DNA of 44,214 nt from Beroe ovata (taxonomy: Eukaryota > Ctenophora > Nuda > Beroida > Beroidae), in NCBI GenBank assembly GCA_946803715.1, contig CAMPET010000175.1, positions 73,317 through 117,530 on the forward strand. The letters are read 5' to 3'. Both the position numbers and the translations under genes were made by a program. The notes under the pieces are model-generated. The model saw nothing but the letters and a program-made list of their open reading frames with translations. It was not told the origin of the DNA and ran no database searches. Below, piece by piece: positions 1 to 11,750 of this stretch (its first letter is position 1; each line of letters starts with the position of its first letter).

Positions 1-381
1 TGTGTGTGTGTGTGTGTGTGTGTTTCTGTGTGTGTGTTTCTGTGTGCGACGTGCGACGTGCGTCTGTCCCCCTGTGTTTCCAAGACAACCACTTAGCTCT
101 GTCCGTTTATCATGGTTACCTGATTTTTCCAACCGCATGAGATGAGCAATATACCCCGTGTTCCATCTAATACTTCCAACTCAGAGGTTCAGTTTCATTA
201 ATTTACCCGACTGCTCCTGGAATGGATGGTACTTTGAATGGCTCTCCGTGGATTTTTACAGTGTCACGATTGTGGCGTCTAGTGTCGCGGCACTGATCTC
301 ACGTCTCGTGATTTTCATCCCAGGAAACGCCAAGATCACCACTCCTTCACACTCACGATCCTGTAGCTTGTTAACACAAAT

Positions 382-433
<52 letters not shown>

Positions 434-1115
434 GCAGTGAGAGAGAGGGTGAGTGTGTTTAGGTGTCTAGGAGTGAGAGAAATAAAANTGCGACTGCGAC
501 TGCACCTCGCGCACTGCTACAGAGGCTGCGTGGCGCAATCAAAGGCAGATGTGTTACATTTCGCAATTTTCTCTCGGCCTCTTTGTGGTGTGTGTGTCGG
601 CATATTATTATCTGTTAAATGTTTGTCAATCTCGCATCGCCGAGCGTACTCGCACAGTTTATATTCGTAATGTATGTATATTAACATCAAAGAACATAGA
701 CAAATAGCGGCATAGCGGCGTATCGCACTCACACACACACGCTCGCACAGTGTAGATTCGTTACTTAACTCGAGCTGTTTTTCGGCGTTACCAGCAAAAA
801 CTCCCCACGACACAAACACACTCTTTTCTCCGTCGAGTACATAAGTTCTACAGTCTCTTCCCCCTTTTTTCGCTCAATTCACACACTCACAATCACAACT
901 TTTTGTACACTCTTGCAATTGCATTTCATAATCGCGCACTACATTTTCGTCGTCAAAATTGCGTTGTTAATTTTCATGATTACTGATTCTATTGGAGCTG
1001 TAATTTTTACACGGTTTTTTCTGCCGTGTATTTCCTTGTGCTGTTTGTTCTCGCCCCCACATTGTGTTTAGTATTGTTGCTTCAACCCTAACTCTTCCCC
1101 TTAGCTGTGGACGAA
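1..1115. other. Upstream region of the FLYWCH-GRAB gene
   Basis: No protein gene is supported here. The stretch opens with a (TG)n tract (1-46) and holds a longer one at about 384-423 with a GA-rich tail. A single N lies at 488. ORFs in this interval are made of microsatellite and low-complexity codons. A pyrimidine-rich run ending in TTAG at 1101-1104 lies 11 bases before the first ATG of the next gene and looks like a 3' splice site. The 5' UTR may therefore begin in an upstream exon in this region or be added in trans. Promoter elements were not identified. Confidence 0.5.
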
Positions 1116-3466
1116 ATGGCCACAACTCAACACATATTCGACCTCCTCAACAACAAACAGACGCAAGACACAAAACTCACTTCCGATCTTGTGAAATACT
1201 TCGTGGACATATTTGGTAGTCCGAAAGCCCTGACCCAGCTACAAGGTGGGACTACCCCTCTCCCTCTGATGGGTCAGGTTGTGAAGCATGAAGAAGTGGA
1301 CGACGTGATCATGTCCTCCCCGGAGTGTAGTCCCCTTCCCGTGGACAGAGAAGGAAGTCCGCCTGTATCCGGGGTTAGTCCGCCACGTGTCAGTTCACCT
1401 GGAGACTCGCCTAGCAACGGCAAGGACACGTCCCCCACCCAGTCCTCCGCAAACAACCACGGTACAAAGCAGGTGTTTGAGAAGCCGAGTATGGAATGTG
1501 TCAAGTATGTCATGGGGAAGAGAGGAGGATGTCAGATCGTGTGGCAAGGACACAGGTACACTCGGGATAGAACGAGGAATGATCAGACTTACTGGGCTTG
1601 TGTCTTGAAACGACCTCCTTATCGGTGTAAGGGACGCATCTCAACCAAGAGGTCGTTCGTTACATCTGCAACGGCGCACAACCACACTCACCAGACATCA
1701 AAGAGTCAGACTGCCCGGCTTATCCACCAACTGAAACAGAAAGTGAGGGGTTCGTGCACGGAGGCTGAGGCCCCTGATATCGTCCTAAGCTGTCTCCAGG
1801 AGTTCAAGTTCAACGAGACATCCCTCAATGAGGAACTTCCATCCTACGACACGCTGGTTAAGATGTGTAAGAGAATTGTAAAGAACAAGAAGAAGAGTGA
1901 AGATGACGTGCTGATGAGCGATGGTTGCTCCACTAATATCCTGTCTGGTTACCCTGGCAACCAACTGGACTACCTTCTCAACCCTAACGCAGTCCTGAAC
2001 ATTGATCTGGAGAACTGTGATGGTGGTCCTAGGAAGTCCCTGTCTGAGATGGGCCACCCCATCCTGTCCTCGCTGGGTCACCTCCCTGCTAAGATGGACA
2101 CCAGTGAAGATCTCGTTAGACGACAGAGTCTCACAGCTGCTGGACTGGGGATGAGGAGTCCGCTAGTTCCCACCCAACTCCCACCACCGGGCCCCGGCTT
2201 CCTGAACGGACTACTCCCTCCGACACTTCCCCTATCCGCGGCCAGCCTCCCTCCTCCCCCCAGCCTGAGCAGCATGGTACCCAACTTCCTCTCGTCTACT
2301 CCCTTTCCCACCATCAGATCAACCCAGGGGAGTGCGTTTACCAGCACCACTTCCTCAAACTCCCTCCTTCCTACCTCATCATCTATCGACTCTCTGAAGA
2401 TAGCATCAGCTCTGGCATCTAACACCAGTGGATCGGAGGAGACGACCATCTTCTCTACTCCCTCGGCTGGGATTACCTCATCCAATGCTGCCCTCATTAC
2501 ACCATCTTCCATGGCTGGTGGGAGCCGGCCTCATCACGTGACCCTCCTTGAAAAGGGCGTGTCCTCCATCTCTGAAGTGAGGTCATATCTGGACGACATT
2601 GAGAATCTATATCGGGTAAGTGGTATAACTACGATACCACGAAATGTCTAATATGCTATATCTTGTGGGATAGGGAATGTTCGTCTCGGGCAGATAAATG
2701 TCCGCGAAATTAGAAGACTCGATATCGGTTTTAATGTCTGATTCGCGGGAATTTCTATGTTAGCCATCCCGTATCGCTCCTAACCTAAGTAACGGGTCGA
2801 TGATGGGAAATCGTTATTTTCGAATTTCTGGTCGTCCAAGTTGCTATGATAACTAGAACAGCTAGATCTCTACGTTATATAATTAACTGGTCTTTGAGCT
2901 ATGAGTGCATGTACGGTTACCCATTGCATCTCACTTTTCATAATACAGATTCCTCAGCTCAACTCATCACTTCATATAACTGTTCATCATTGCTCAGCAT
3001 TGCTCATTACTGCTCATAACTTTTCATCACTGCTCATCACTGCTCATCACTGCTCATCAGTCATCACTTGACTATTTGCAGGCACGAATATCTGAGATGC
3101 AGTTGATAGAAGAGGATTTCAAGTCCTTCAAAGAGGATTCAAAGTCCAAAGATGACAGAATACAGTGTCTCCAGCGAGAGGTGATTCATCAGCAATATAT
3201 TTGTCTGGATCAGGGTGTTAGTGACTGTGCAGTGTGCACCTGTGTGTTTGTTTCATCGTTTGTGTTTCTTTTTCTATCAAATCTTCCACTTTATTTTTCG
3301 TAACTTTAGTGGATTTTTTGTGGAAAGTTTTTTGTTTGTTTCTCTCCACACCCGCGACACCTGGCATCAAAAACCATGCCGCGGTGAGAACGAACAATAC
3401 AACTCAATAGTTACACCCCCTCCCCCTTTGTTCCCACAGTGTCTTTGTACACAGAGCGTGACCGAG

Positions 3467-3497
<31 letters not shown>

Positions 3498-4865
3498 NGG
3501 CATGTGCAGGCATTTCCCGACCGAGTTGGACCAAAAAAGTTTTTGTGGGTGATTTTGAGGCTAGGGAGCAATGGATGAGCAGGGGTTCGCATTCATTGGA
3601 GAAACTCGGGTTTTTTGGTTCGCCCTAGTATATATGTGTGTACTTTGTGTGTATGTGTCTCTGTGTGTATGTGTGTGTATGTGTGTTAGTTTGGGTTTGT
3701 GTCCCTGTGTGTGTCTGTTTGTGAAATGTGAAACTTGGTCTCCGAGTAGCAGCAGTGTTGATAGTCGCTGATTGGTTTCCGATTGGTTGATCATGAGTAT
3801 TTCCTACTCTCACACTTGGCTGAATTTGAGTGCTGATATTGGTCCGTCTTATTGACCGTCTAGAATTGACAGTCGATAGACTCGTGTCAATTGACTGCGA
3901 AACCTTACTGATGTTCCCATATTTTGGAATCATCACGAGCTGTAGTCTGTAGATTGTAAAGCTTCTTAGAAAGTGTGACGTTTCATCACTACTCATCACA
4001 CAATCACACACAATCACACACTGAGATATTATCAGTTTTGAGGCAGATCATCACATAGCAACCAATATTCAACTACAGGTATCCAAGCTTGACGTCGCTC
4101 TGAAAGTTGCTCAGGAAGGACTCCAGAAAGTTCGATGTACGTCTGAGGATAAAGTGGAGCGGTCCCTCATGAAAACGTTCTTCACTCAGTACATCACAGC
4201 GCCAGGTTAATCACTTATTAGCTAATTATGCCAATTAACCCGGCATTATCCGCGATCTTTGTGCCTGCTATTCTGTGTTTGTAAGTTAAATGTCACACGG
4301 TGTCAGGTCGAATTTTGACGGAAGTACACAAAGGATCCTAGGATAGTAATCATGTCTCACGACTACAATGAAACGACGACATCACAATTGACATTCAATG
4401 TGTGTCCCCGTGAAATTCGGTTTTTCTCTGCATACGATTTTAAAATTTCTCCCACTTTATCGGCGTCACGCTTCTCGTCTCGACGCTGATAGTGTCACTA
4501 TTTATCAGTGTAGCATCAGCTCATGTGGTGTAACACCGCCAGAAGGAATAGCATGAAATTAACTCAAAGAATTCGCCCACTTTCGGTCTCTGTGCATCAT
4601 GCTTTTTGCAATCTAAGTTTTGTACAGTGATTAGTAAATCAAGATGTCATGCCGGCAAATCATGGTATAATTCGCAAGTTGTACTAATTGCGAAACAGTT
4701 AATGCCAATTTGTCGAGGGAGAGAGAGCGAGAGTGGACACCCTGCCGCCTTTGAACGACCGACCTCCAGACATAGCTTTGTTTTCTCTCTGTCTTTGTGT
4801 CTCGACCGTATGACGCGCGCTTTGAAATCGACAGATCAGTCCGTACCACCAGCCTTGAGCGGCTA

Positions 4866-4897
<32 letters not shown>

Positions 4898-7800
4898 CTG
4901 ACGATGCCTCTCTCTCCCCTCTCTGTAGCGGAGTCAGTGAGCAGATTGTGTCGCGAGTGGGGGTACCTCTGTATATCACAGTCTAACCGCTAGACAGTGA
5001 TTTATCTGACACCTGGTGATGAGCCGCGCGCGCGCGCGGGCAATTCTCTCCTACTTTCATCCGAGGGGGGACATAAAGGGTTGATGTTTGTAAACGAGTG
5101 TTTTTGTGTGGTGAGATGTGTACTTTGAAACAACGGCTTACTTACTGTGTTTGGCGTTAATTTTTCTCGGGAATATAGACGGGTCCTTGGCGCATAACTA
5201 CTCATTGTTTTCTAAGCGGGAATGAGAGCCGAAACTTTTGATTAACATTGTCAAAGTGTACACTGTACAAAGGGATACACACTCTCACTGGCACCACTTA
5301 TCCACTTCTTCATCCCCTCCCCAATCACAGGGACCCACTCAATGCGCGCACTCTAATCACTTTATATACCCCACTCTATACCCCTAACTCCTCATATCAC
5401 CAACCCACCCCCTCCATCCGAATTGTAACCCGCTCCTATTTCCAGATAGCCGGAAACCAGAGGTACTCCGGCTCATGACGTCCATTCTCAACTACTCAGA
5501 TGAGGAAATGGAGGCTCTCCACCGTTCCCGAGATAAGAAGTGGCTGAGTGGGATATTCCCGACCTCTGTGGCGGGGGCTGTGAGTGGTGTTCCTCCCCCT
5601 ACTGCAGATATCCAGCCCGGACAGGTATGTATGGGTTATGGGGTATGGTAGAGGGGGTTATGTTCTGGTAGTTAGGGGGTATGGTAGAGGGGGGTTCTGT
5701 TATGGAGGGGGTGTTTCTTCACACGGGGGTGACATGGCCCTAATTGATCATAACCACCTCACGGTGTCATGTTTAAATGAACATGCCCTCAATGCTTTGT
5801 GTGAGTGTAACGCTGTGTGTCTGTGTTTGTTTGTGCGTGTGTGTGCGTGTGTGTGTGTCTGTGTATGTAACGGTCATGATTGACCAGTTCTCTGTACGAG
5901 TCACATAACTGGCAATAAATGTGGAATCAGAATGCATCACCGTTAAAACCATATTGTGACTCAGCTAGTGAGCAAGTGTGGCCCTGTGAGCTTTCGAATT
6001 GAATCCACGATATTCCGAACTGTGACCACGACTTTTCATTGACTGTCATGGCCTCACCCTGTGAGTGAGAGGTGTGAGTGTAGCATCCCTCTTGCATGAT
6101 TCACTCACTATAGTGTCGTCACAGGTCACATGTTTAATGACTCACGGCACTAGTGTGAATCATTCATGTTACCCCACATGGATACGTTACATACGCCAAA
6201 ACTCAGTGTTAATTTTAGTAATATTAGCGGGCATGCTCTTTGAACACCAGTCTGATAGCGAGAGAGCGCGGCTATTGATTGTTCTTTATGTCACCTCTCT
6301 CTCCCTCCACTCACACTTGATAAGCGGCACTGCTCTTGCATGGAAATTAGCCGTGCGCGCGGCACACCCTCCACAAAGTTATTATTGTGTATCACAACTC
6401 AGTCATCCACTGATCTTTGTCTAATCACCGGCCTTTTTGCAATGTAGAATCGTCTAATTACCAAGGAATCATGCAGTACACAGGATTTGGTGCCATGTTG
6501 CTAATTCCCGGATTAGGATTTTAGGAATTGTGGATTAGGGACTGTGGATTAGGGAATGTGAATAGGGGAACTGCGGATTTAGGGAATTGTGGGAAAATTC
6601 CTCAGATATTCTCACTCGTATTTTCAGAGTTTCTCCGAGCTATTTGTCTCATTCCTGGAGACAGAAGCTAACCGAGGATCGGTCATGGGTTCGCGGCCCC
6701 TATCCTCTCCCCCTCCCTCTCTGAGGGCCCCAACAACCGGGCCACATCATCAGAGAAGTCCGTCATCCTCCGTTTCCTTCCACCAGAGATCTCCATCCTC
6801 GACATCGACCACGTCAAACAACTCTTTACCAGGTAGCCTTGTCATAACAACTCTGAAACAACTTCTTACTCCGCAAGGAGTTGAACTATGTGATCACGCA
6901 TTTTTCAGTTACACTTGTCCTATTACGTAACAGTAATTCTCGTCTCCAAACTTTTAACACGATTTTGCCACGTATTGTGTAAGGAGAAGGAGGGAGAGGG
7001 CTCTCCAACCGAATATGATTGATAATTCGCTTCTCAAATTTAAAATTCGTGGCCCTCTCTCGACTGTTTTGTGTCGCTGTATGACATATCTTCACAGTTT
7101 TATACGTGGCACCCTTTGCTATGCCGACATTGCATCATTCCTATTTCAACTGTTCCCATGATAACCCGCCGACGTGTTATCATCGCCCCATGTGTAGCAA
7201 CCCCCTCACCAGATTATTATACTGGCAGTTATGTAATGAGCAATTTAGAGTGGTTATAACGGTCGTGTCGGCAAATACAAAGCTCCCTACACCCTCCCTT
7301 AGGTACTGAGGGACAAGCTGATAATGAATTGTGCGTCTAGTTTCTCTCTCACACACAGATATATAACGCAATCACATACACACACACACACACTCACACA
7401 GATATTACCGTTACAATTGCTGTGGTATAATGGACACAACCCCTCACTTCCCATGAAACTTCCCATGTTAATAAACTGGTATAATAATCGGCTAACCCTA
7501 TGTAACACTGTTTCAGTGTCGCTCAGTACTACTACTAAGGAGAGTTGTCCATTGGCCGAGATGGGGCCCCAATCAGACCCGGCTATACTCACACCAGGTA
7601 GGTCTAGCCCCCCGGCTCCCTCTGTCACCCTTCGCAGTACCAGAATCAACTTAATAAGTATAAACATCAAATATATTATCAAAACGTCGGCTTCCCTTTG
7701 CTCGTCAGACAAAGCTTTGAGTTCCCCAAGATAATAACTTTTGACAAAATATTGCGATATATTTACGGGATTGGTTTGTGTTTGTGAATTGCCGACACAC

Positions 7801-7938
7801 ATGGAATTCTCATGGATTGTCCTATGGGTTACAAGGATTCTGATCACGCGATTTCGTTGTCCAATAAGCGCACTGTATTACTGTCACGTGAAACTTGAAT
7901 GAGCGACGCACAAGCGGTGCGAGAATGGGCCTCTCATC

Positions 7939-7969
<31 letters not shown>

Positions 7970-8186
7970 TGTGGNTGTGTGTGTGTGTGTGTATGTCACG
8001 TCTGTTTCTGTGCTGTCCGCTGGAGTCAGTGTAAATTCTGGGGCGCGTTTTTTAATGTGTGTTGCATTTCCCCGCTCAGGTTTTCTCAGTTCCATTTCCC
8101 CTACAGGTGCACCGTCTTTACAAGCGCTCCACACATCGCCGCTTGTCGTTCCGGCCTCGCTTGCCGACTTGCTCTCCAAGCGGTGA
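1116..8186 (+). CDS. FLYWCH zinc-finger protein with C-terminal GRAB (GMAP-210-like) domain
   Basis: Seven exons are inferred: 1116-2615, 3082-3180, 4079-4205, 5446-5624, 6628-6832, 7517-7597 and 8107-8186. They total 2271 nt (756 aa), all with GT-AG borders and matching phases. The start is the ATG at 1116 in good context (gaaATGG). Exon 1 carries a FLYWCH finger at about residues 125-190: aromatic/basic spacing, W-A-C at about 160, a second Cys eight residues later, then H-N-H. A Pro/Ser-rich low-complexity stretch follows. The end of exon 1 and exons 2-3 form a short coiled coil. Exons 3-4 encode DKVERSLMKTFFTQYI and RKPEVLRLMTSIL, which match the GRIP-related Arf-binding (GRAB) region of golgin GMAP-210/TRIP11. 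Exon 5 begins SFSELFVSFLE, also seen in that family. In GMAP-210 this region binds Arf1-GTP at the cis-Golgi, while FLYWCH fingers are DNA- or protein-binding. The combination is unusual. AATAAA near 8356 could end the transcript. Family calls are strong; the single-gene join rests on splice phase. Confidence 0.75.
2965..3065 (+). repeat. Degenerate TGCTCATCAC minisatellite in intron 1
   Basis: About eight imperfect 10-base units (TGCTCATCAC and variants) fill the last 100 bases of intron 1 and stop about 16 bases before the acceptor at 3080-3081. On the sense strand the units are pyrimidine-rich and may supply branch-point or polypyrimidine sequence. Confidence 0.75.
3470..3497 (+). repeat. 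(GT)n microsatellite in intron 2, followed by a single N
   Basis: An uninterrupted TG run ends at the N at 3498. A second, imperfect TG-rich tract runs from about 3632 to 3722. Both lie in intron 2 of the FLYWCH-GRAB gene and read GT on the sense strand. Confidence 0.9.
5790..5866 (+). repeat. Imperfect (GT)n tract in intron 4
   Basis: A TGTGTG/TGCGTG-rich tract in the intron between the two GRAB-coding exons, again GT on the sense strand. Upstream (5633-5720) is a G-rich imperfect repeat built on GGGGTATGGTAGA. Confidence 0.8.
6500..6595 (+). repeat. Degenerate GGATTAGGGA repeat in intron 4
   Basis: Five or so imperfect units of about 16-17 bases containing TTAGGG or GATTAGG. They resemble telomeric hexamers but are spaced and diverged. 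The array ends about 30 bases before the exon 5 acceptor. Confidence 0.6.
7936..7991 (+). repeat. (GT)n microsatellite in intron 6 with single N
   Basis: Two TG runs are joined across the N at 7975, in the last intron of the FLYWCH-GRAB gene. By contrast, intron 5 holds the one clear CA-oriented tract of this gene (about 7376-7400). Confidence 0.9.
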
Positions 8187-8705
8187 TGGGTTATAACAGA
8201 CCATGACATTGAGCAATGATATCCGCGGTGTTGTGATGTCACATGATTGGCGCCATCTGCTGCACCAGCTCAATGAAGTTTACAGTTCGAATCATGAAGC
8301 GAGGTCGGAAGTGATTGGTTGAATTACTACAATCAGGCGACGGGTTACACAAAGCAATAAATGTTGAGGTATTTTAGTGTCCTCTGGATCAAAGAAAAAC
8401 ACTTATTTGAGAATGAGATATTGAATTCGAAAGGAGTTGACTTTTGCCATTGGCTGAATAAGAATTGATTGATTTCAAATTCGAAGTTATTTATTGATAT
8501 TTTCTGGTTAAAATTAAAATATACATTTTATTATTAGTGTGAAGATTTTTGTTATAAATTCATGCTGTTCATGGTAATGGTATTGGTTGGTATCTACTGA
8601 GATAAAGTTTAGTCTGACATTCACTTTCAGACACAGCTAAAAAGTTAGTCTTATCTGTAATTAATTGCGCTCTGAAGTATTGAATATTCCGATTTCCATT
8701 TCTGT

Positions 8706-8815
8706 TGCCGGATGTTCTCTGTCCACTGTTTCTTGCGCGCGGCGCGCGCGCCTTCACCGATCGCGCGCCTTGATGAAGGCGCGCGCAAGAAACAGTGGAC
8801 AGATAACATCCGGCA
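8706..8815. mobile_element. GC-rich foldback (MITE-like) element, copy 1
   Basis: The outer arms of about 33 bases begin TGCCGGATGTT and end AACATCCGGCA. They are inverted copies with about one mismatch and include CTGTCCACTGTTTCTTGCGC. The centre is GCGCGC-rich and contains a nested inverted segment (CGCGCCTTCA / TGAAGGCGCG). A diverged second copy lies at 39551-39637, so this is a dispersed element rather than a chance palindrome. No ORF of its own is present, and target-site duplications were not resolved by eye. Confidence 0.7.
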
Positions 8816-8933
8816 TAACATTTCTGCAGTTGTACTTGTACTTGCATTGTAAAGTCAATTTGTAATTAATCCCACGTAGCGTAGCGAGAATAATTTTTGC
8901 GCGCGCACAATTTTAATTCTCGGCAGTGTTCTT

Positions 8934-9215
8934 GCGCTGCGCGACCCAAATACTCCGCGCGCGCTGCGCGTCTCCATGGTTTGGAGACTTTCCTTTTTAC
9001 GACTTTTCAGGTCACTGAGTAGAACAGGGGCGCGCAACGTGTGCAGTGCACGTGCACACGGCGGAGGCTATCATCGACAGTCGAGGCGGATAAAAATGAT
9101 AAGCAATAAATGTTCCCGCGCTGCGTGACCCAAATACTCCGCGCGCGCACTGCGCGTCTCCGTGGTTTTTAGTTCACTGAGTAGAACAGGGGCGCGCAAC
9201 GTGTGCACAGCAATA
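8934..9215. repeat. GC-rich direct duplication, offset about 184 bases
   Basis: The block starting GCGCTGCG and continuing CCCAAATACTCCGCGCGCG at 8934 recurs at 9118 with small changes. The block CACTGAGTAGAACAGGGGCG at about 9014 recurs at about 9176. The copies differ by indels. Both are dominated by GCGC steps, like the neighbouring foldback element, and may belong to one larger decayed element. Confidence 0.7.
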
Positions 9216-9884
9216 AATGAGCTCAGTACACGTCGCGTCGCGCGCGCCATGGCGCCGCCCTTCATCTTACTCTGGAAAGTCGTGTTCTCGCGCTGTGAAG
9301 TGATTCAAAAACCTTTCTTTAAATTTGTCAAAATACTCATTTTCAACTTATCAACACTACTTATTGTAATCAAATTTGAATTCTCTAGATATGACACAAT
9401 GTTGTTTGGCTTTATCTCCATATGGCAATTGACAAGAGAGTTCTTTGCATCTGTAGGCCAACTTTGATGATTCACAGTTTAGATTCTTCCTTCTCTTGTA
9501 TCAATCTTTGGATTATGAACTCTATAGATACCACTTTGGATTATTTGCATTATTTTCACACCTTTACTGAAATGATTTATCAGTAGCTTCTATATAATTT
9601 ATCAGGGTAACTATTGAGCTTCAGCTCCTGAATATTGCTCTTATCTATACTCTATATAACAATTCATTGATTTATTACATACGCTTATAAGTAGGCATTA
9701 GCTCTGATGTTACATCTCAGGTCTCTGCTTGTGTGATATCAATAAACTCATTTGCCGTGTACATTTCTTGATCTTGTACCATAGCTTAAACTCATTTGTT
9801 GTACATATTGCTTGATCTTGTGCCATAGCTATTCATATTTAACAGACTGGCAATTTTATAGCAACTTTTTTGTTCAGAGTTACT

Positions 9885-10202
9885 ATGGTTTTACTTGACA
9901 ATGATGGATTTCTTCATGCTCTGACCAAGATGTTCCAGAACAACAGGTCCTCTGGCAGTGTGTCAATAGTATTGAAAAAGTACAATGGAAGAACAACTAG
10001 ACAAATGCCTCAGCAGCCATCAGACAACCTCTGTCTTATCAGGGCATCAGATAACAAAACAAAACTTAGCACTATTATATCAAATAAAGAAGTCACAAAG
10101 TTCCAAATGTCCTATGCTACCTTACTTAGAGGTAATATGGATTCACTTAAAAAGCATGACAAAAGTAAGGAACAAAAGGAACGTAAAAGAAAAGACTTGT
10201 GA
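9885..10202 (+). CDS. SRP14: Signal recognition particle 14 kDa protein
   Basis: An intronless 105-aa ORF. The start MVLLDNDGFL, the motif GSVSIVLKKYNGRT, and the later STIISNKEVTKFQM and LLRGNMDSLKK are the conserved SRP14 core. A short Lys/Glu-rich tail ends KERKRKDL. SRP14 pairs with SRP9 to bind the Alu domain of SRP RNA and causes translation arrest while a secretory ribosome docks at the ER. The ATG at 9885 is chosen because the family starts exactly there; the frame is open a few codons upstream. A TTTTTTGTTCAG run ends eight bases before the ATG and looks like a 3' splice site, from a 5' UTR intron or trans-splicing. An intact intronless ORF could also be a retrocopy, but there is no poly(A) tract or decay to suggest that. 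The next gene starts only 180 bases downstream. Confidence 0.95.
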   Translation: MVLLDNDGFLHALTKMFQNNRSSGSVSIVLKKYNGRTTRQMPQQPSDNLCLIRASDNKTKLSTIISNKEVTKFQMSYATLLRGNMDSLKKHDKSKEQKERKRKDL

Positions 10203-10382
10203 ATTGTAGTTGATGGAGTCTCTGACATGATTTAAGAATGATACTCTAATGGATTGTTACATCTTATTGATTAGTTGATTATGTGTGAGTTATTTGTTAT
10301 ATTTGCTCATTTTTCAAGAGCTAAAGCAATGAGACAAACAAAATTGTATCATAACTACATCTAAATCTATTATTGATTTAGC

Positions 10383-11473
10383 ATGAGAACTGGACTCAAT
10401 GGGGAAACTCCTCTCATCCCTCCCATGAAGTATAATGCAAAGTGTCAGTTAGCTCTCTATATAGATAGTCCACTGTCGGGATCAGATGATGTTATGCCAT
10501 TGAAGAATTGTTCTAATCTTGAGCAGGTTATTGCAAGGTGAGTTGAGTTGCCATTGAACAAAATCCATTGTTCCTCTTGTCTTTTCCACTGCTCATTTTT
10601 TGTCCTCACACCGATTAAATCTTGTCTCAGGTGTATTGTTCTCGAAGCACTGTGTGGGCGACTTGCTAGACTCAAAAACACCACCCATGGCTACAATACA
10701 TGGATTACAAGAACAAGTGAAGCGTATTTGGATGTTTGCAAGACACTGAAACTTGTTGGGGCTCTTGATGTGAAATCGTATTTGAAAGATAATAACATCC
10801 TCAAGTTATTTCCCTATGTGGAAACTTTTGTCAGTAATGATTTGCTGGCTTGTATCAATGAGAGCCCTCTTATTTCCCATCTTTCATCGTTTGCCAAACT
10901 CAGTCAGGTAAGAGCAATCACTAATCAGCAAGTTGAACTAATTCGTCATCACTTCACCAGTAATCAGTGCTGCATTGCTATGAATCACTCTCTTCAGATT
11001 TTAACACTGGTGGAATCCATGGTATCGCAGTTACAGGAGGGTTGCTTCACCAACATGGCTCACCAATTCTCCCTGGTTTACAGAACATTGGGCAACATCT
11101 CATCAAGCTGCCTCCACCGCTATAAGACGGAGGTAAGTTGAAAATCCAGCTTTTACTCGACTTCAATTATTTGTATCATACAGTGTATTATAGCTACTGG
11201 ATATTGTTCACAAAGAATGTAATTGGCCGAAGGGGATAGATCGCCAAAATATGATTGCGTGAACGATTTTACAACTCAATACCTATACCTGATTCACAGG
11301 GGGCGCTTGAGCTGTTTGACCAGCTCAACTCTGAATTGGAACAGTATAGCACCCTGACAGTAGACACCCAAGAACTCCTGATGGTTTATCTCACTAATCT
11401 GAGTCGGGATATCATGGAATCTGTAAATACTAACACATCCACATCAGCGTTCTACGAGGCTGCTGGTTTATGA
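10383..11473 (+). CDS. Uncharacterised helical protein, 276 aa
   Basis: Three exons are inferred: 10383-10537, 10631-11132 and 11300-11473. They have GT-AG borders and phases 2 then 0, giving 276 aa. The start MRTGLNGETPLIPPMKY follows an acceptor-like ATTGATTTAG by one base. The body is Leu-rich and predominantly helical by composition, with several Cys but no regular metal-binding spacing. It has no signal peptide and no obvious membrane segment. Segments such as YLKDNNILKLFPYVETFV and the C-terminal QELLMVYLTNLSRDIMES look like amphipathic helices of a complex subunit. I do not recognise the family and assign no function. The gene starts 180 bases after SRP14 and ends 277 bases before an MFS transporter on the same strand. 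Confidence 0.7.
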
Positions 11474-11750
11474 TGGAATATTTTAGGTAATTGTTTTTGG
11501 TAGCATTATGTGCTTTATTTCTTGATTTATTATTAGACCTCTTTTTAGATTTCAGAATTTTATTTCTTTTATTTCAATCTCTTCAGAATTCTAAGTTGTT
11601 GTATGTATTTATTGTTAACTTCAACTAATTCTCTTTTGAGTGCCAACCTCTCACGAATCACTATTCTCTCTTCTCACTGATACATTACTATACCTGATAA
11701 TTGATGATCGATAGAAAACCCTGCTACACTGACACAATAGCCCCCTATAG

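Larger units (their letters stand above)
8187..9884. other. Gene-free interval between FLYWCH-GRAB and SRP14
   Basis: No coding region is supported. AATAAA near 8356 is a candidate poly(A) signal for the upstream gene. The rest holds a GC-rich foldback element (8706-8815), a GC-rich tandem duplication (8934-9215), and an AT-rich stretch leading into SRP14. Short ORFs across the GCGCGC blocks come from the repeats. Confidence 0.6.

Noticed and set aside
158-670. 170-codon ORF through the TG microsatellite
   Set aside because: Its length comes from a stop-free (GT)n run and low-complexity flanks. It has no domain and no coding character outside the repeat.
2078-2512. 144-codon antisense ORF over FLYWCH-GRAB exon 1
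   Set aside because: A shadow of a long coding exon on the opposite strand; its composition reflects the complement of Pro/Ser codons.
6500-6595. Interstitial telomere (TTAGGG) array
   Set aside because: TTAGGG words are separated by about 10 other bases and diverged; a simple minisatellite explains them.
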